A stretch of 64,000 bases of DNA from Pectinatus sottacetonis. GTDB lineage: Bacteria; Bacillota; Negativicutes; Selenomonadales; Selenomonadaceae. A program made the translations under genes and the position numbers. The notes under the pieces are model-generated. The model saw only the letters and a program-made list of their open reading frames with translations. It had not been told where the DNA came from and ran no database searches. Shown in pieces: positions 1-8,598 of this stretch; positions within the stretch are counted from its first letter, which is position 1; every line of letters begins with the position of its first letter. The stretch is taken from the NCBI RefSeq assembly GCF_015732155.1, contig NZ_WIQK01000001.1, forward strand, positions 530,501 through 594,500, in the 5' to 3' direction.

Positions 1-2
1 GA

Positions 3-296
3 CAAAAAAACACCTATCTTAATACTATGGATATTACTGTGCGGCGTAATGCATACGGAAGTCAGCTGGATAGTTTTATAACCCAAAAATTAATTTCCAG
101 TATAGCACCATATGAATTACCATTAGTGTTTATCCGGGCTCCGTATATCGAGTCAGTTACTGATAGTGTGAGCATTCTGGCAAAAGTAAACAGTAACATA
201 GTTGCTGCCCGACAGAAAAATATGCTGGCAACATCATTTCATCCTGAACTTACAGATGATACCAGCTTTCATAAATACTTTTTGTCAATGTGCTGA
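3..296 (+). CDS. pdxT: PdxT, glutaminase subunit of pyridoxal 5'-phosphate synthase (3' end only)
   Basis: The window opens inside this gene; the frame is already open at position 3, ahead of the first in-frame ATG at 27, so the real start lies upstream. The visible ~97 residues are the C-terminal part of a class I glutamine amidotransferase: [13 protein letters not shown], then [14 protein letters not shown] and SFHPELT. In this family the His and Glu of the last motif complete the Cys-His-Glu triad; the Cys lies outside the window. PdxT releases ammonia from glutamine and passes it to PdxS, which builds pyridoxal phosphate, so pdxS is expected just upstream. The protein ends at a normal place for the family. 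Confidence 0.93.
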   Translation, partial: QKNTYLNTMDITVRRNAYGSQLDSFITQKLISSIAPYELPLVFIRAPYIESVTDSVSILAKVNSNIVAARQKNMLATSFHPELTDDTSFHKYFLSMC

Positions 297-306
297 TAAA
301 AACTTA

Positions 307-430
307 AGGGAGCTGCCGCATTAATGACATTAATTTCATAAAATGCTAAACATCTCAAAACTCTTATAAGCAGACTGGGATAATATACTGCATATTTATG
401 ACTAAAAATGTTCGTGGGCGACAGCTCCCT
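307..430. repeat. Intergenic inverted-repeat element, copy A (124 bp)
   Basis: The two ends are inverted copies: AGGGAGCTGCCGC at 307-319 against the complement of GCGACAGCTCCCT at 418-430, one mismatch. Past the tips, the left arm continues with TGACATTAATTTCATAAAATG, almost the same as an arm of the element at 40231-40360. It has no coding capacity and sits between convergent pdxT and the MFS gene. It may be a MITE-like repeat or a structured transcript end; no clear target duplication is visible. Confidence 0.6.
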
Positions 431-583
431 GGTTTTTACTGCCTATTAATTAAACAAGATACATACTCTGTTCTGATATCTCCCATTAGTGGCCATGGTA
501 TATCTTTATTAGTGTGGTGATAAATCAATCGTGCTGTTTTTAGAACCACATTATTTTCTCCATATTTTTTAATACATATAACT

Positions 584-1966
584 TTACTGCTTAGTAAGCG
601 TAAACTGACCAATACTTTTAGGAAGCAAAAACACTTCACATACAGGTGGAATCATTAATAATCCAAGAAATATAAATCCTAATTTATAAGCTACACTGAT
701 AGAAACAATTATCTGTAAAAGATTAATAACCACAGTGATAAGGGATATCCCCAAGCCTTGTGATAATGTCTGGATAACAGCATTCAGGGTGTTAGCACTA
801 TTTCTGTCTTCTGGACTAACTTCAGAAAAACATAAGCCACTGTAATTAGTTAAAGCCAATGAACGACCTGCCCCTGAAATCACTGCAAGTACTATTATAT
901 ACCCGGCAATAGTATCATTAGTGATAAATGCCAAAGCTATCGAAGTAATAAATATCATTCCAAATGAAACTAACAGGGAACTCCGATAACCAATCCTACG
1001 AATAATAAAGTTTGTAAAAGGTTTTATGCCTATATTTCCGATAAAAATAAACAAAACATAACTGCCTGCTTTTATGGCAGACCAATGAAAGATCGTCTGC
1101 AAAAAAATAGTAAGAATATATGGCAGTGCTCCGACACACAGCCATAAAACAGAGCCACTCGTCTGGCAAATCCTAAAAGAAGTTATCTTCAGTGCATTGA
1201 CAGAAAACAAGGGAACAGATGTTTTTTGCAAGTGCCTGTAAACAATAAAGCCCAATACTATACCTGCTATAACCAGGCCTAAAGCTGCATACCAATAATT
1301 TCTGCCATGTGTAGCCAGCTCTGCCCCTAATAATATTATACCAGATGAAACAGCAATTTCTATAAAACCTAAAAGGTCAAAACCAGTTTGGGAATTTACT
1401 TCATCAGCATCAATTAATACAATTCCCAGCAAAATTATCACCAATCCTATAGGAATATTAATAAGGAATATCCACTGCCAACTCCAGTATGTAATAATGA
1501 AGCCTCCTACCAGAGGTGCTATTACCGGTGCTATCAACGCCGGCCATATAAGATAACTCACCATTTCCAATAATCTTGCTGTCGGTGCTTTTTCTAATAC
1601 TATCAATCGCGCTGTTGGCAGCATAAGCGAGCTGGATATTCCCTGGATAATTCTAGTCAGCAATAAAAAACAAAAATTGGGAGCCACAGCATTAGCCAGT
1701 GAACTTAAAGTAAAAATAAACACAGCAGCAAGCCAGATCTTTTTCTTGCCAAATTGGCTTACCATCCATGCACTTAGTGGAATAAAAATAGCCGATGTAA
1801 TTAAATAAGCACTTATAAGCAACGAAACCGTAGCCATACTCATATTAAAATACTGTGCCATTCTCGGCAGGGCAGTAATCACTATTGTTCCATCCAGCAT
1901 TGCCATAAAAAGACTGGCCGCCATCAATAAAGCTGTTTTTATTTCTTTCGGAATCATATTTAACAA
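584..1966 (-). CDS. DHA2 (EmrB/QacA) family MFS drug efflux transporter
   Basis: This 460-residue, highly hydrophobic protein has the family's N-terminal signature MLDGTIVITALPRMA in the first membrane segment, followed by the loop WMVSQFGKKKIW (MFS motif A) and the segment GGFIITYWSWQWIFLINIPIG typical of EmrB/QacA-type exporters. It is expected to expel toxic compounds across the inner membrane using the proton gradient. The start is a TTG codon at 1966, chosen because AGGAGG lies 8 bases upstream; the next in-frame ATG (1957) is 17 bases away. It is a single gene preceded by its own promoter and a terminator-like hairpin in the leader, which suggests control by attenuation. The substrate cannot be read from the sequence. 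Confidence 0.9.
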   Translation of the reverse strand: MLNMIPKEIKTALLMAASLFMAMLDGTIVITALPRMAQYFNMSMATVSLLISAYLITSAIFIPLSAWMVSQFGKKKIWLAAVFIFTLSSLANAVAPNFCFLLLTRIIQGISSSLMLPTARLIVLEKAPTARLLEMVSYLIWPALIAPVIAPLVGGFIITYWSWQWIFLINIPIGLVIILLGIVLIDADEVNSQTGFDLLGFIEIAVSSGIILLGAELATHGRNYWYAALGLVIAGIVLGFIVYRHLQKTSVPLFSVNALKITSFRICQTSGSVLWLCVGALPYILTIFLQTIFHWSAIKAGSYVLFIFIGNIGIKPFTNFIIRRIGYRSSLLVSFGMIFITSIALAFITNDTIAGYIIVLAVISGAGRSLALTNYSGLCFSEVSPEDRNSANTLNAVIQTLSQGLGISLITVVINLLQIIVSISVAYKLGFIFLGLLMIPPVCEVFLLPKSIGQFTLTKQ

Positions 1967-2011
1967 ATTAAGAACCTCCTGATAATAATTATTGATTTCT
2001 AGGGGGAGGGT

Positions 2012-2053
2012 TAAAAAAACGCACTCTCCACCCTATGGGTTAGAAAGTGCGTT
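2012..2053 (-). terminator. Terminator-like hairpin in the leader of the MFS gene
   Basis: On the minus strand AACGCACT (2053-2046) pairs with AGTGCGTT (2026-2019), with an inner ACCC/GGGT pairing, and runs straight into a tract of T. It lies between a good promoter (2088-2116) and the MFS start codon (1966), so it would stop transcripts before the gene unless relieved. It may instead be read as the symmetrical operator of a regulator. The distant Lrp-type gene ends at 2372, so the hairpin could also serve as its terminator. Confidence 0.65.
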
Positions 2054-2087
2054 GATTATTGTTAACGCGTACTGTGCAATTTGTTAT

Positions 2088-2116
2088 ATTATATGTTTTT
2101 TTTACTTCAAAGTCAA
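2088..2116 (-). promoter_or_regulatory. Promoter of the MFS efflux gene
   Basis: On the minus strand TTGACT (2116-2111) and TATAAT (2093-2088) are separated by exactly 17 bases, a near-consensus housekeeping promoter. The transcript would start near 2080 and contain the hairpin at 2012-2053 before reaching the coding region. The remaining spacer up to 2371 is AT-rich and I see nothing else in it. Confidence 0.7.
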
Positions 2117-2371
2117 TAAAACATAATTTCTATAATCACTGCTATATAATATATTATATATTGTTACAGCATAACAAAGTAATTTATTAATTTTTTCTGT
2201 TTTATTTATGTCGACCAGCATCGCTATTTAATCATCTACCTTTTAAGGCTAGACAAAAGCAGCATTTTTTGCATGTTTACGTTTGACAAACTCTTTTTAT
2301 AACTTCTATTTAACTATAGTTATCCTGACTAGCAGATACCAACTTACATTTACTAAAAGTGCCGAAAAATT

Positions 2372-2827
2372 TTAAATCAATAAGCTGTCACGTTCTTTAT
2401 AGCGTGTTAAAAGCAGTTCTGTTTCCACTGAAACAATTCCTTCCGTTTTTTTCAGCGTCTGCATAAACTTTGCTGCATGTTCCTGAGTATCCAATAATGC
2501 ATGTACATGCAGATGCGGTTTTCCACTCATCGCATAAACATTTGTAACTTCTTCCGTTGCTAGAAGTTTCTCCGCTACACTATCAAGATAACTCCATTCT
2601 ACTGCAATATCAAAAAATAATGACAACTGTTTACCCGCTTTTAATGGATTGACTACAATCGTAAAATGTTCAATGATCCCACGTTTGACAAGTTGATTGA
2701 CTCGTTCTCGTACAGCAGCTCTTGTAAGTCCTACACTGCGGCCAAGTTCAGCATTAGTCATACGTCCATTTTCAGAAAGATATTGTAAAATTTTTTCATC
2801 TATTTCATCCAAGTTTTTAAATTTCAT
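2372..2827 (-). CDS. Lrp/AsnC family transcriptional regulator
   Basis: The 151-residue product starts LDEIDEKILQYLSENGRMTNAELGRSVG and VRERVNQLVKRGII, the AsnC-type helix-turn-helix, followed by an RAM/AsnC ligand-binding domain (FTIVVNPLKAG, NVYAMSGKPHLHVHALL). I start it at 2827 rather than at the upstream ATG at 2929, because the first 34 residues of the longer frame are hydrophobic, lie across the promoter and fit no family member. It is divergent from the chromate-transporter pair, and a perfect 15-bp inverted repeat covers the -35 boxes of both promoters, so it probably represses itself and controls the transporter. Confidence 0.9.
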   Translation of the reverse strand: MKFKNLDEIDEKILQYLSENGRMTNAELGRSVGLTRAAVRERVNQLVKRGIIEHFTIVVNPLKAGKQLSLFFDIAVEWSYLDSVAEKLLATEEVTNVYAMSGKPHLHVHALLDTQEHAAKFMQTLKKTEGIVSVETELLLTRYKERDSLLI

Positions 2828-2867
2828 AAATAACTCTTTATTCTCCTTGCAACTTTGTAAAAAATAT

Positions 2868-2951
2868 TTTATACTTATGGCAAATATATTAGTCAAATAT
2901 ATTATACATGTATATAATATATTTGACAATTGTAAAACAATATTTTAATTC
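2868..2951. promoter_or_regulatory. Divergent promoters with a long perfect operator dyad
   Basis: A 15-bp arm at 2892-2906 (GTCAAATATATTATA) is repeated in perfect inversion at 2913-2927, with 6 bases between. The left edge contains the minus-strand -35 box TTGACT (2896-2891), 17 bases from TATAAA (2873-2868) for the Lrp gene. The right edge contains the plus-strand -35 box TTGACA (2923-2928), 17 bases from TAATTC (2946-2951) for the chromate transporter. One bound regulator could thus shut both promoters. Confidence 0.72.
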
Positions 2952-2980
2952 TACATTAAAAACAGGAATGGAGTCTTATT

Positions 2981-3562
2981 ATGATCACTAAAAAATTTGC
3001 TAATAAAAAACCTGATCTGCATTTTTATTGGCAGCTATTTAAATCCACTTTTCTGATCAGTGCCTTTACTGTCGGTGGCGGATATGTAATTATCCCGCTG
3101 CTAAAAGCAAAATACGTTGACGAATACGGCTGGCTCGATGACAAAGAAACGCTCAGTCTTGTTGCCGTCAGTCAATCCATGCCAGGAGTCGTAGCAGTCA
3201 ATGCATCAATTATTCTAGGTTATCGCATGGCAGGCATCAAAGGGACACTAACGGCTCTATTGGCCACAGTTTTACCTCCATTAGTAACATTATCCATTAT
3301 TGCATATTTTTATAATTTTTTTGCAGCCAACCGATATATACAGTATATATTAAAAGGAATGCAATGCGGTGCAACAGCTCTGATAGTTAATGTAGCTATT
3401 AACATGATAAAAAAAGAAATAGAGAAAAAACTGCTAATTCCCTTACTGATTTTGACGGGTACTTTTATCGCCGCATTATTTTTTAATATAAATATTATGT
3501 ATTTAGTCTTTATAGACGGACTTATCGGCTTATTTTTTTTACGGGCAAAAAAATATAATTGA
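2981..3562 (+). CDS. Chromate transporter, first half (CHR family, short chain)
   Basis: The 193-residue membrane protein carries the CHR-domain hallmarks FTVGGGYVIIPLL, SQSMPGVVAVNAS and GYRMAGIKGTL. In this family short proteins of about 190 residues occur as adjacent pairs that correspond to the two halves of long ChrA; the second half follows directly. The pair is expected to form an inner-membrane transporter; chromate efflux is the family function, but the native substrate in an anaerobe may be another oxyanion. The start ATG at 2981 is preceded by GGAGT. Transcription starts at the divergent promoter shared with the Lrp-type gene. Confidence 0.9.
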   Translation: MITKKFANKKPDLHFYWQLFKSTFLISAFTVGGGYVIIPLLKAKYVDEYGWLDDKETLSLVAVSQSMPGVVAVNASIILGYRMAGIKGTLTALLATVLPPLVTLSIIAYFYNFFAANRYIQYILKGMQCGATALIVNVAINMIKKEIEKKLLIPLLILTGTFIAALFFNINIMYLVFIDGLIGLFFLRAKKYN

Positions 3563-3576
3563 CAGGAGCTTTTATA

Positions 3577-4152
3577 ATGATCTATTTAGAACTTTTTACA
3601 GAATTTGTTAAAGTAGGCCTTTTTTGTGTTGGCGGCGGCTATGCATCAATGCCTCTTATTCAGGCACAGGTAGTTGATATTCATCACTGGCTGAGTATGA
3701 GCGAATTCGTTAATATATTCACCATCTCCCAAATGACACCGGGACCAATTGGTATAAATGCCTCAACATTTGCAGGCATGAAAATTGCCGGGATCAGCGG
3801 AGCAATAGCTGCTACAGCCGGCTTTGTCACTCCATCATTGATTATCGGCATCATACTGGCACGACTTTTCTTAAAATACGGCGATATCGGTATAGTAAAA
3901 GGTGCTTTGAATGGACTGCGCCCTGCTGTAATTGCGCTGATCTGCGCAGCCGGTATAAGTTTTATTGTGCTGGCACTCTGGAATACTGAAGGTATACCAA
4001 ATAAGCTCCTGGCTTTTGACTTCAGCGGACTAATAATCCTAACCATATCCATTATCGCAGTAAAGAAAAATATTGGTGTAATACTTGTCCTGATCGGTTC
4101 GGGTATTTTAGGTCTCTTCATGGGAATAGGAGAAACAATGTTCTTTCATTAA
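3577..4152 (+). CDS. Chromate transporter, second half (CHR family, short chain)
   Basis: This 191-residue protein has the second-half version of the CHR motifs: FCVGGGYASMPLIQ, SQMTPGPIGINASTF and FAGMKIAGISGA. The PGPIGIN form differs from the PGVVAVN form of the partner, as usual in paired short-chain CHR proteins. The frame can be extended to a TTG at 3559, but AGGAGCT lies six bases before the ATG at 3577, which I take as the start. The upstream gene stops at 3562, so the two are tightly coupled in one operon. No terminator hairpin is evident after 4152. Confidence 0.9.
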   Translation: MIYLELFTEFVKVGLFCVGGGYASMPLIQAQVVDIHHWLSMSEFVNIFTISQMTPGPIGINASTFAGMKIAGISGAIAATAGFVTPSLIIGIILARLFLKYGDIGIVKGALNGLRPAVIALICAAGISFIVLALWNTEGIPNKLLAFDFSGLIILTISIIAVKKNIGVILVLIGSGILGLFMGIGETMFFH

Positions 4153-4297
4153 TTAAAAGGGGAAATATACTAATAATATTTATTATAGATAAGCTTTTCT
4201 ATTTTACTGATTTCCATAAAATTCTCCATACACGATGGTTATTAATAGTTGATAACCATTATCATATACAATAAAAGAAAAATATGCAATAACCATA

Positions 4298-5842
4298 TTA
4301 CTTATTTAATGCCCACCAAATTTGTTCCAGCAGCTGTTTTTCATTTGTATTTCCAATTAATATATATTTTTTCCCATGTTTTTTAGCATAATTTTTTGCC
4401 TTGAGTGTCTGACTATGTCCAGCATGTTTAACATTTATGACTACTATATCGGCATTATCCAGCAAATTCATGTCAAACGCAACATCAGTTGCACTTATAA
4501 ATACAAATTCAGGGTTTTTGACTTTTATCCTTTGCTGCCATTCTAAAAACCCTGCTATAATAACTATTTTCTTTTTTGTTAATTCTTTTCTTATTTTCTC
4601 TATACCAAGCCTATCTATAAATGGTATCTGTACTTGTTTTATTACCCTGCATTGTTTCAATTTCCATTGCAAAGAAGAAATTTTTTTTCGCAGTGACACA
4701 ATTATTTTATCTGAATCCTTTAACTGCTGTTTATATGAAAAAATCAGCTTATCTGCATCAGCATTTCTCACAGCAAACTTTCTTTTTGCAGTAAAAAGTT
4801 CTTTTTCTAATGCATGTAATTTTTTTTCTCTTAAATCTGGATCGGTTTTTTCCTTTATTTTGGGCTGGGATTTCTCTGCTTTTTGCATAATATCTTTTTT
4901 TATATATTTTATACTGCTGCTGCGCAAAGCAGCATATTCCTTGGCGCAGGCCCTGCTAAAAAATCCAATATATATAAACTTCATTATAAAATCTTCATAC
5001 TGTGGTGTTATTTCTACTTTTTCAGGATAATATATATCACATACTAATAATTTCAGCATTTCCTGTATATAACTCTGACTTATTAAAATATTACTAATAC
5101 TTCCAAAAGGAAATTCACTGAAATATTTTTTATAATAAAGACGTAGTATATTATCAGGTTTCATAGTATTATGAGAAAAAAGCTCATCCAGATTATGTGG
5201 TATATATTGCAGTTTATCTTTAAGAACCAATTGTATTTTTTTTAATAATTCTTTTTGTTTTGCATTAAGCTCTATCGATTCAAACGTACTTACCTTTTTT
5301 GTTTCATCAAGTTTTCCATGATATAGTGATAAGAAACCTTCACTATATCTTCCAGGTGGTTTAAATTTCTTTCCCAATAAATTTGTTATTAGCAAAAATA
5401 CACTAAACGATACTTTATTTATGTTCATAACTCGACATGCTATACAATGAAAATCCTGAGGTATATTTGCTGGATAGTCTTTTCTATCCAAGTTAAAAGA
5501 ATGGGTTAATTCCTCATAAAAAAATTCATCAAAAGATACATACTCATCTGCAGCAGCAATGTAATTATAGATATTTTTATAGCATTTTTTTAAGACTTTT
5601 TTCATACATTCCATGATATCCGGCTTTTTCGTTTCAATTACAGAAAAAATAAGTGCTATTTTGTAACAATATATTTCCGTCCAAAGAGTATTATCTTTAA
5701 AAAATATTTTATACTCTTTAGGTAAAGAAAACATTTTTTTATTTAACTGCGGATTTTTTTGCAAAATTTTATCAATTTCACGACAAAATTTTTTATTCTT
5801 AGCTAATTCATTGATAGTAAGCCCTTTAAGATTATGCACCAT
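4298..5842 (-). CDS. DUF2325 domain protein with helical N-terminal region
   Basis: The 514-residue product has three visible parts: an alpha-helical N-terminal region of ~320 residues that I cannot place, a Lys/Glu-rich coiled coil (about 330-400), and a C-terminal ~90-residue domain matching DUF2325: IVIIAGFLEWQQRIK, then DADIVVINVKHAGHSQTLK (here NADIVV) and AKKHGKKYILIGNTNE. DUF2325 has a Rossmann-like look, with a conserved His in the AGHSQT stretch, and no established activity. The gene stands alone, transcribed toward the chromate transporter. The start at 5842 follows a short GAGGG-containing leader. I do not assign a function. Confidence 0.75.
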   Translation of the reverse strand: MVHNLKGLTINELAKNKKFCREIDKILQKNPQLNKKMFSLPKEYKIFFKDNTLWTEIYCYKIALIFSVIETKKPDIMECMKKVLKKCYKNIYNYIAAADEYVSFDEFFYEELTHSFNLDRKDYPANIPQDFHCIACRVMNINKVSFSVFLLITNLLGKKFKPPGRYSEGFLSLYHGKLDETKKVSTFESIELNAKQKELLKKIQLVLKDKLQYIPHNLDELFSHNTMKPDNILRLYYKKYFSEFPFGSISNILISQSYIQEMLKLLVCDIYYPEKVEITPQYEDFIMKFIYIGFFSRACAKEYAALRSSSIKYIKKDIMQKAEKSQPKIKEKTDPDLREKKLHALEKELFTAKRKFAVRNADADKLIFSYKQQLKDSDKIIVSLRKKISSLQWKLKQCRVIKQVQIPFIDRLGIEKIRKELTKKKIVIIAGFLEWQQRIKVKNPEFVFISATDVAFDMNLLDNADIVVINVKHAGHSQTLKAKNYAKKHGKKYILIGNTNEKQLLEQIWWALNK

Positions 5843-5958
5843 AGCAATAACCCTCTTTATAATTATTTATAATAATATAATAACACATAATTATTCGATT
5901 ATAAATTACTTGTATTTTTATGCCGCCCTGCTATAAAATTAATCTAATAGGAGGCATT

Positions 5959-6744
5959 ATGAAAGAAATTATAAAAAATATCAATTTACTGGGCCAATTC
6001 TGCGGCGAACGTAATTTAAAAGCTTTAACTGCATCTGAATTAAATGATAAATACGGTTTACTGCAAGCTGATATAATGGTTCTTTTTGGCGGCAGCATTA
6101 TATCAGGCGGTGACATAATGGCGGCCGCCATAAAAAATAAAATTGCCAAGAAATACATCATTGTCGGTGGTGCCGGCCATACAACAAATAATTTGCGCCA
6201 TCAGGCAGAGATAGTCTGCCCTGGTATACAAACAGCAGAGCTATCGGAAGCCGAAATCTTTACGTTATATTTAAAATATAAATATAACGTAACACCCGAT
6301 TTATTAGAATGCAGATCAACAAATTGTGGTAATAATATAACTTACCTATTGTCATTACTCCAAACCCACAAAATCCCGTTTAATAATATGATCATTACAC
6401 AGGATGCTACTATGCAAAAACGCATGGAAGCGGGTCTTAGAAAATATTTAAAAACCGATATAACCATTATCAATTTTGCTGCTTATACAGCAAATATCAC
6501 TATAAAAAACGGCCAGCCTGCTTTTGAACACAATATTCCTGGTATGTGGTCCATAGAACAATATATTACCTTATTGATGGGCGAAATTCCCCGACTATCT
6601 GATAACAAAACAGGTTATGGTCCAAGGGGAAAAAACTATATTGCCCATGTAGATATCCCATTGGAAGTAGCCACCGCTTTTACTCAATTAAAAAAAACAT
6701 ATGGCTCTATGATCAGAAAAGCAAATCCATTATACTCATCGTGA
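5959..6744 (+). CDS. ydcF: YdcF-like protein (DUF218, ElyC/SanA/YdcF family)
   Basis: The 262-residue protein follows E. coli YdcF from end to end: IIVGGAGHTT, a CRSTNCGNN motif, ITQDATMQKRM, then a C-terminal block MWSIEQYITLLMGEIPRL, TGYGPRGKNYIAHVDIP. Family members bind nucleotide-like ligands, and YdcF was reported to bind S-adenosylmethionine, but no reaction is established. There is no signal peptide or membrane segment, so it is cytoplasmic. I use ATG 5959 because GGAGG sits just before it; the frame is open further up to 5920 but that part has no ribosome site. A terminator hairpin follows at 6751. Confidence 0.88.
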   Translation: MKEIIKNINLLGQFCGERNLKALTASELNDKYGLLQADIMVLFGGSIISGGDIMAAAIKNKIAKKYIIVGGAGHTTNNLRHQAEIVCPGIQTAELSEAEIFTLYLKYKYNVTPDLLECRSTNCGNNITYLLSLLQTHKIPFNNMIITQDATMQKRMEAGLRKYLKTDITIINFAAYTANITIKNGQPAFEHNIPGMWSIEQYITLLMGEIPRLSDNKTGYGPRGKNYIAHVDIPLEVATAFTQLKKTYGSMIRKANPLYSS

Positions 6745-6750
6745 CAAGAT

Positions 6751-6795
6751 AAAAAACAGGGACAAGAATATTTAAAATTCTGCCCCTGTTTTTTA
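6751..6795. terminator. Bidirectional terminator after ydcF
   Basis: AAAAAACAGGG (6751-6761) pairs with CCCTGTTTTTT (6784-6794), with further AGAAT/ATTCT pairing inside. It has A and T tracts on opposite sides, so it can end both ydcF (+) and the transposase remnant (-). Confidence 0.8.
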
Positions 6796-6828
6796 TTAAA
6801 CAGCCATTTACAAAATACTTTTTGGCAT

Positions 6829-7170
6829 CTATATAAAGAAATGACACAATAATGTTTCACTTCCATGCGGCATAGTAAAATATAGTTTTTGGTAGTCTAT
6901 TGTTTTATCTATGTCGCTGAAAACCTTCGGCCATAAATTATACTTTTTACTTTTCACAAAAAAGTCATATGCTGTTTCCCAGTCACCATATTCAGCAGGC
7001 ATTTCCCGCCACGGTAAATTACTACTGGCAACCCATACAATACCGCTTACAATTCTGTAGACATCTCTAGAATTACTGAATTCATTTGTTGTCAGCTCCG
7101 TAGGAAAATATTTACTTATCTTACGCCATTTTGCTTTTGTTAATTTATAAATCTTCTTAGAACTATTCAC
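6829..7170 (-). pseudogene. IS5-type transposase, N-terminal fragment
   Basis: The 113-residue frame begins with a GTG at 7170, six bases after GGGAGG, and reads LTKAKWRKISKYFP and IVSGIVWVASSNLPWREMPAEYGDWETAYDFF, the N-terminal DUF4096 helical domain of IS5-family (IS427-like) transposases. The similarity fades near residue 85 and the frame ends with unrelated sequence, so the DDE catalytic domain of about 150 residues is missing. No terminal inverted repeats were found. It is a decayed insertion, although its intact start signals leave open that a short DNA-binding protein is still made. Confidence 0.8.
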
Positions 7171-7272
7171 TTCTATCCTCCCGAATATCTATGTAATTAC
7201 AATACATTTTCATTTCGGAAAGTTTTACGCATAAAAGCCACCTTCTTTTAAATCAAAAAATCATTATTACTT

Positions 7273-7998
7273 TTAATTTATCTTGGCAAGCATATCGTCA
7301 AAAAATTTATTGGCATGTTTTATATAAACTTCATCGGGTATAAATTTCTTTGATAATTTCTGCTTTGTTTCCTCAGAAATTTCTCCTCTGGTTACAGCTT
7401 CTTCCCCTGCTTTTGCCATATTTTTAAAATAGCGGTATAGTATAGGTTTTAACATGAATGTATGGTTCTGTAATAGGCTCCCCTGTGAAGTATAAAATTC
7501 TCCCAAAATTTCAGCTTTCATATTTAAAGCTGCCCTTTTTATCCAAAGTGAAACTGCCTGAAAATGAGACCGTTCCGGAAAACCACAATTAGACATAAAA
7601 ATAAGCTTTGGTGCCTTATAGTTCGCTCTCTTAAAATGACGGCACTCGCCATTATTATCTTTGTTAAAATGAGGGTCAGCATTCATTACCCGGCGATCTA
7701 TAAAATCTTTCATTAGTCCCGTTATATTATCAACATAAAGTGGGGATGCCAGTAATAAAATATCCGCATCAGCACACACAGCATTTATTTCTTCCATATC
7801 ATCTTTTATGATACATTTTCCTGGTGTCTTAAACCAGCAGTTAAAACAACCCCGGCAATGTCCAATCTTTTTTTCAGCTAAAAATATATGTGTCACCTGG
7901 GCACCAGCTTTTTCTGCCCCAGCTGAAAAAGCTTTCACCATTTGGTGGGTATTTCCTTTTTCTCCTCTGGGACTGCCGTTAATAGTTAGAATTTTCAT
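7273..7998 (-). CDS. Flavodoxin-fold NAD(P)H-dependent oxidoreductase
   Basis: The 241-residue protein starts MKILTINGSPRGEKGNT, the phosphate-binding loop of flavodoxin-like FMN reductases, followed by CRGCFNCWFKTPGKCIIKDDM, a Cys-containing block common in the iron-sulfur flavoprotein-like branch, and LLLASPLYVDNITGLMKDFIDR. It probably binds FMN and reduces a small electrophile or quinone. The start lies two bases after the stop of the padR gene, so both are one operon, and the pair resembles PadR/flavodoxin modules that respond to toxic aromatic compounds. A C-terminal helical tail (residues 170-241) is longer than in minimal family members. Confidence 0.85.
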   Translation of the reverse strand: MKILTINGSPRGEKGNTHQMVKAFSAGAEKAGAQVTHIFLAEKKIGHCRGCFNCWFKTPGKCIIKDDMEEINAVCADADILLLASPLYVDNITGLMKDFIDRRVMNADPHFNKDNNGECRHFKRANYKAPKLIFMSNCGFPERSHFQAVSLWIKRAALNMKAEILGEFYTSQGSLLQNHTFMLKPILYRYFKNMAKAGEEAVTRGEISEETKQKLSKKFIPDEVYIKHANKFFDDMLAKIN

Positions 7999-7999
7999 A

Positions 8000-8560
8000 T
8001 TATTTTTCTCCTTTTTTTCCTAATATATATTCTTTTATTTTGTTTAGACAATCTTCTGCCCACAAAATATCAGCTTCAGCAGATTTAATACCACGCTGTA
8101 AAGTCATATTCCCAAATAAATATAATTTATCATCACATTTTCCTTTGATACATTCTTCTATATCACTATATCCTTTTAATTCATTTTGCTTGTCCTTGAT
8201 AAATCGTTTAAATTCATATTTCAATTGTTCCATTTCCATATTTTCAGCAAAAAATATCTTTGTCAATAATTCACTTTTAATAGTTTCTTCTGGTCTATTG
8301 GAAAAATCCCGGATCCACTGTATAAATTCTTCTTTTCCCGAAGAAGTTATAGAATAAATTTTTTTATCAGGTTTTCCTGACTGGGGTTCAATTATAAATG
8401 ATACCCAATGTTTTTTTTCCATCTTATTAAGTTCTCTATAGATCTGGCTTATATGTGCATTCCAAAAAAATATAATTGATGACTCAAATTTCTGCTTGAG
8501 CTGATAACCAGTCATCGATTTACGCATCAACATTCCCAGTAGAGCATAATGTAAAGACAT
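8000..8560 (-). CDS. PadR family transcriptional regulator
   Basis: The 186-residue protein has the PadR winged helix (LHYALLGMLMRKSMTGYQLKQKF, HISQIYRELNKMEKKHWV, GKPDKKIYSITSSGKEEF) and the C-terminal Vir_act-type helical dimerisation domain. It is the first gene of a two-gene operon with the flavodoxin-like oxidoreductase, separated by one base from the next start. A 50-bp dyad with perfect 18-bp arms covers its own promoter (8599-8648), which is strong evidence of autorepression. AAGGAG precedes the start. Confidence 0.9.
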   Translation of the reverse strand: MSLHYALLGMLMRKSMTGYQLKQKFESSIIFFWNAHISQIYRELNKMEKKHWVSFIIEPQSGKPDKKIYSITSSGKEEFIQWIRDFSNRPEETIKSELLTKIFFAENMEMEQLKYEFKRFIKDKQNELKGYSDIEECIKGKCDDKLYLFGNMTLQRGIKSAEADILWAEDCLNKIKEYILGKKGEK

Positions 8561-8598
8561 AATATAAGTTTCTCCTTAAAGTGTAATCAAATTATTTA

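Noticed and set aside
436-639. A 67-residue minus-strand frame overlapping the 3' end of the MFS gene
   Set aside because: It overlaps the MFS coding end in another frame, has no good ribosome site and no recognisable family; I treat it as chance, although its last ~45 residues lie outside the MFS gene.
6684-6866. Short minus-strand frame across the end of ydcF and its terminator
   Set aside because: It runs through a terminator hairpin and overlaps two better supported features.
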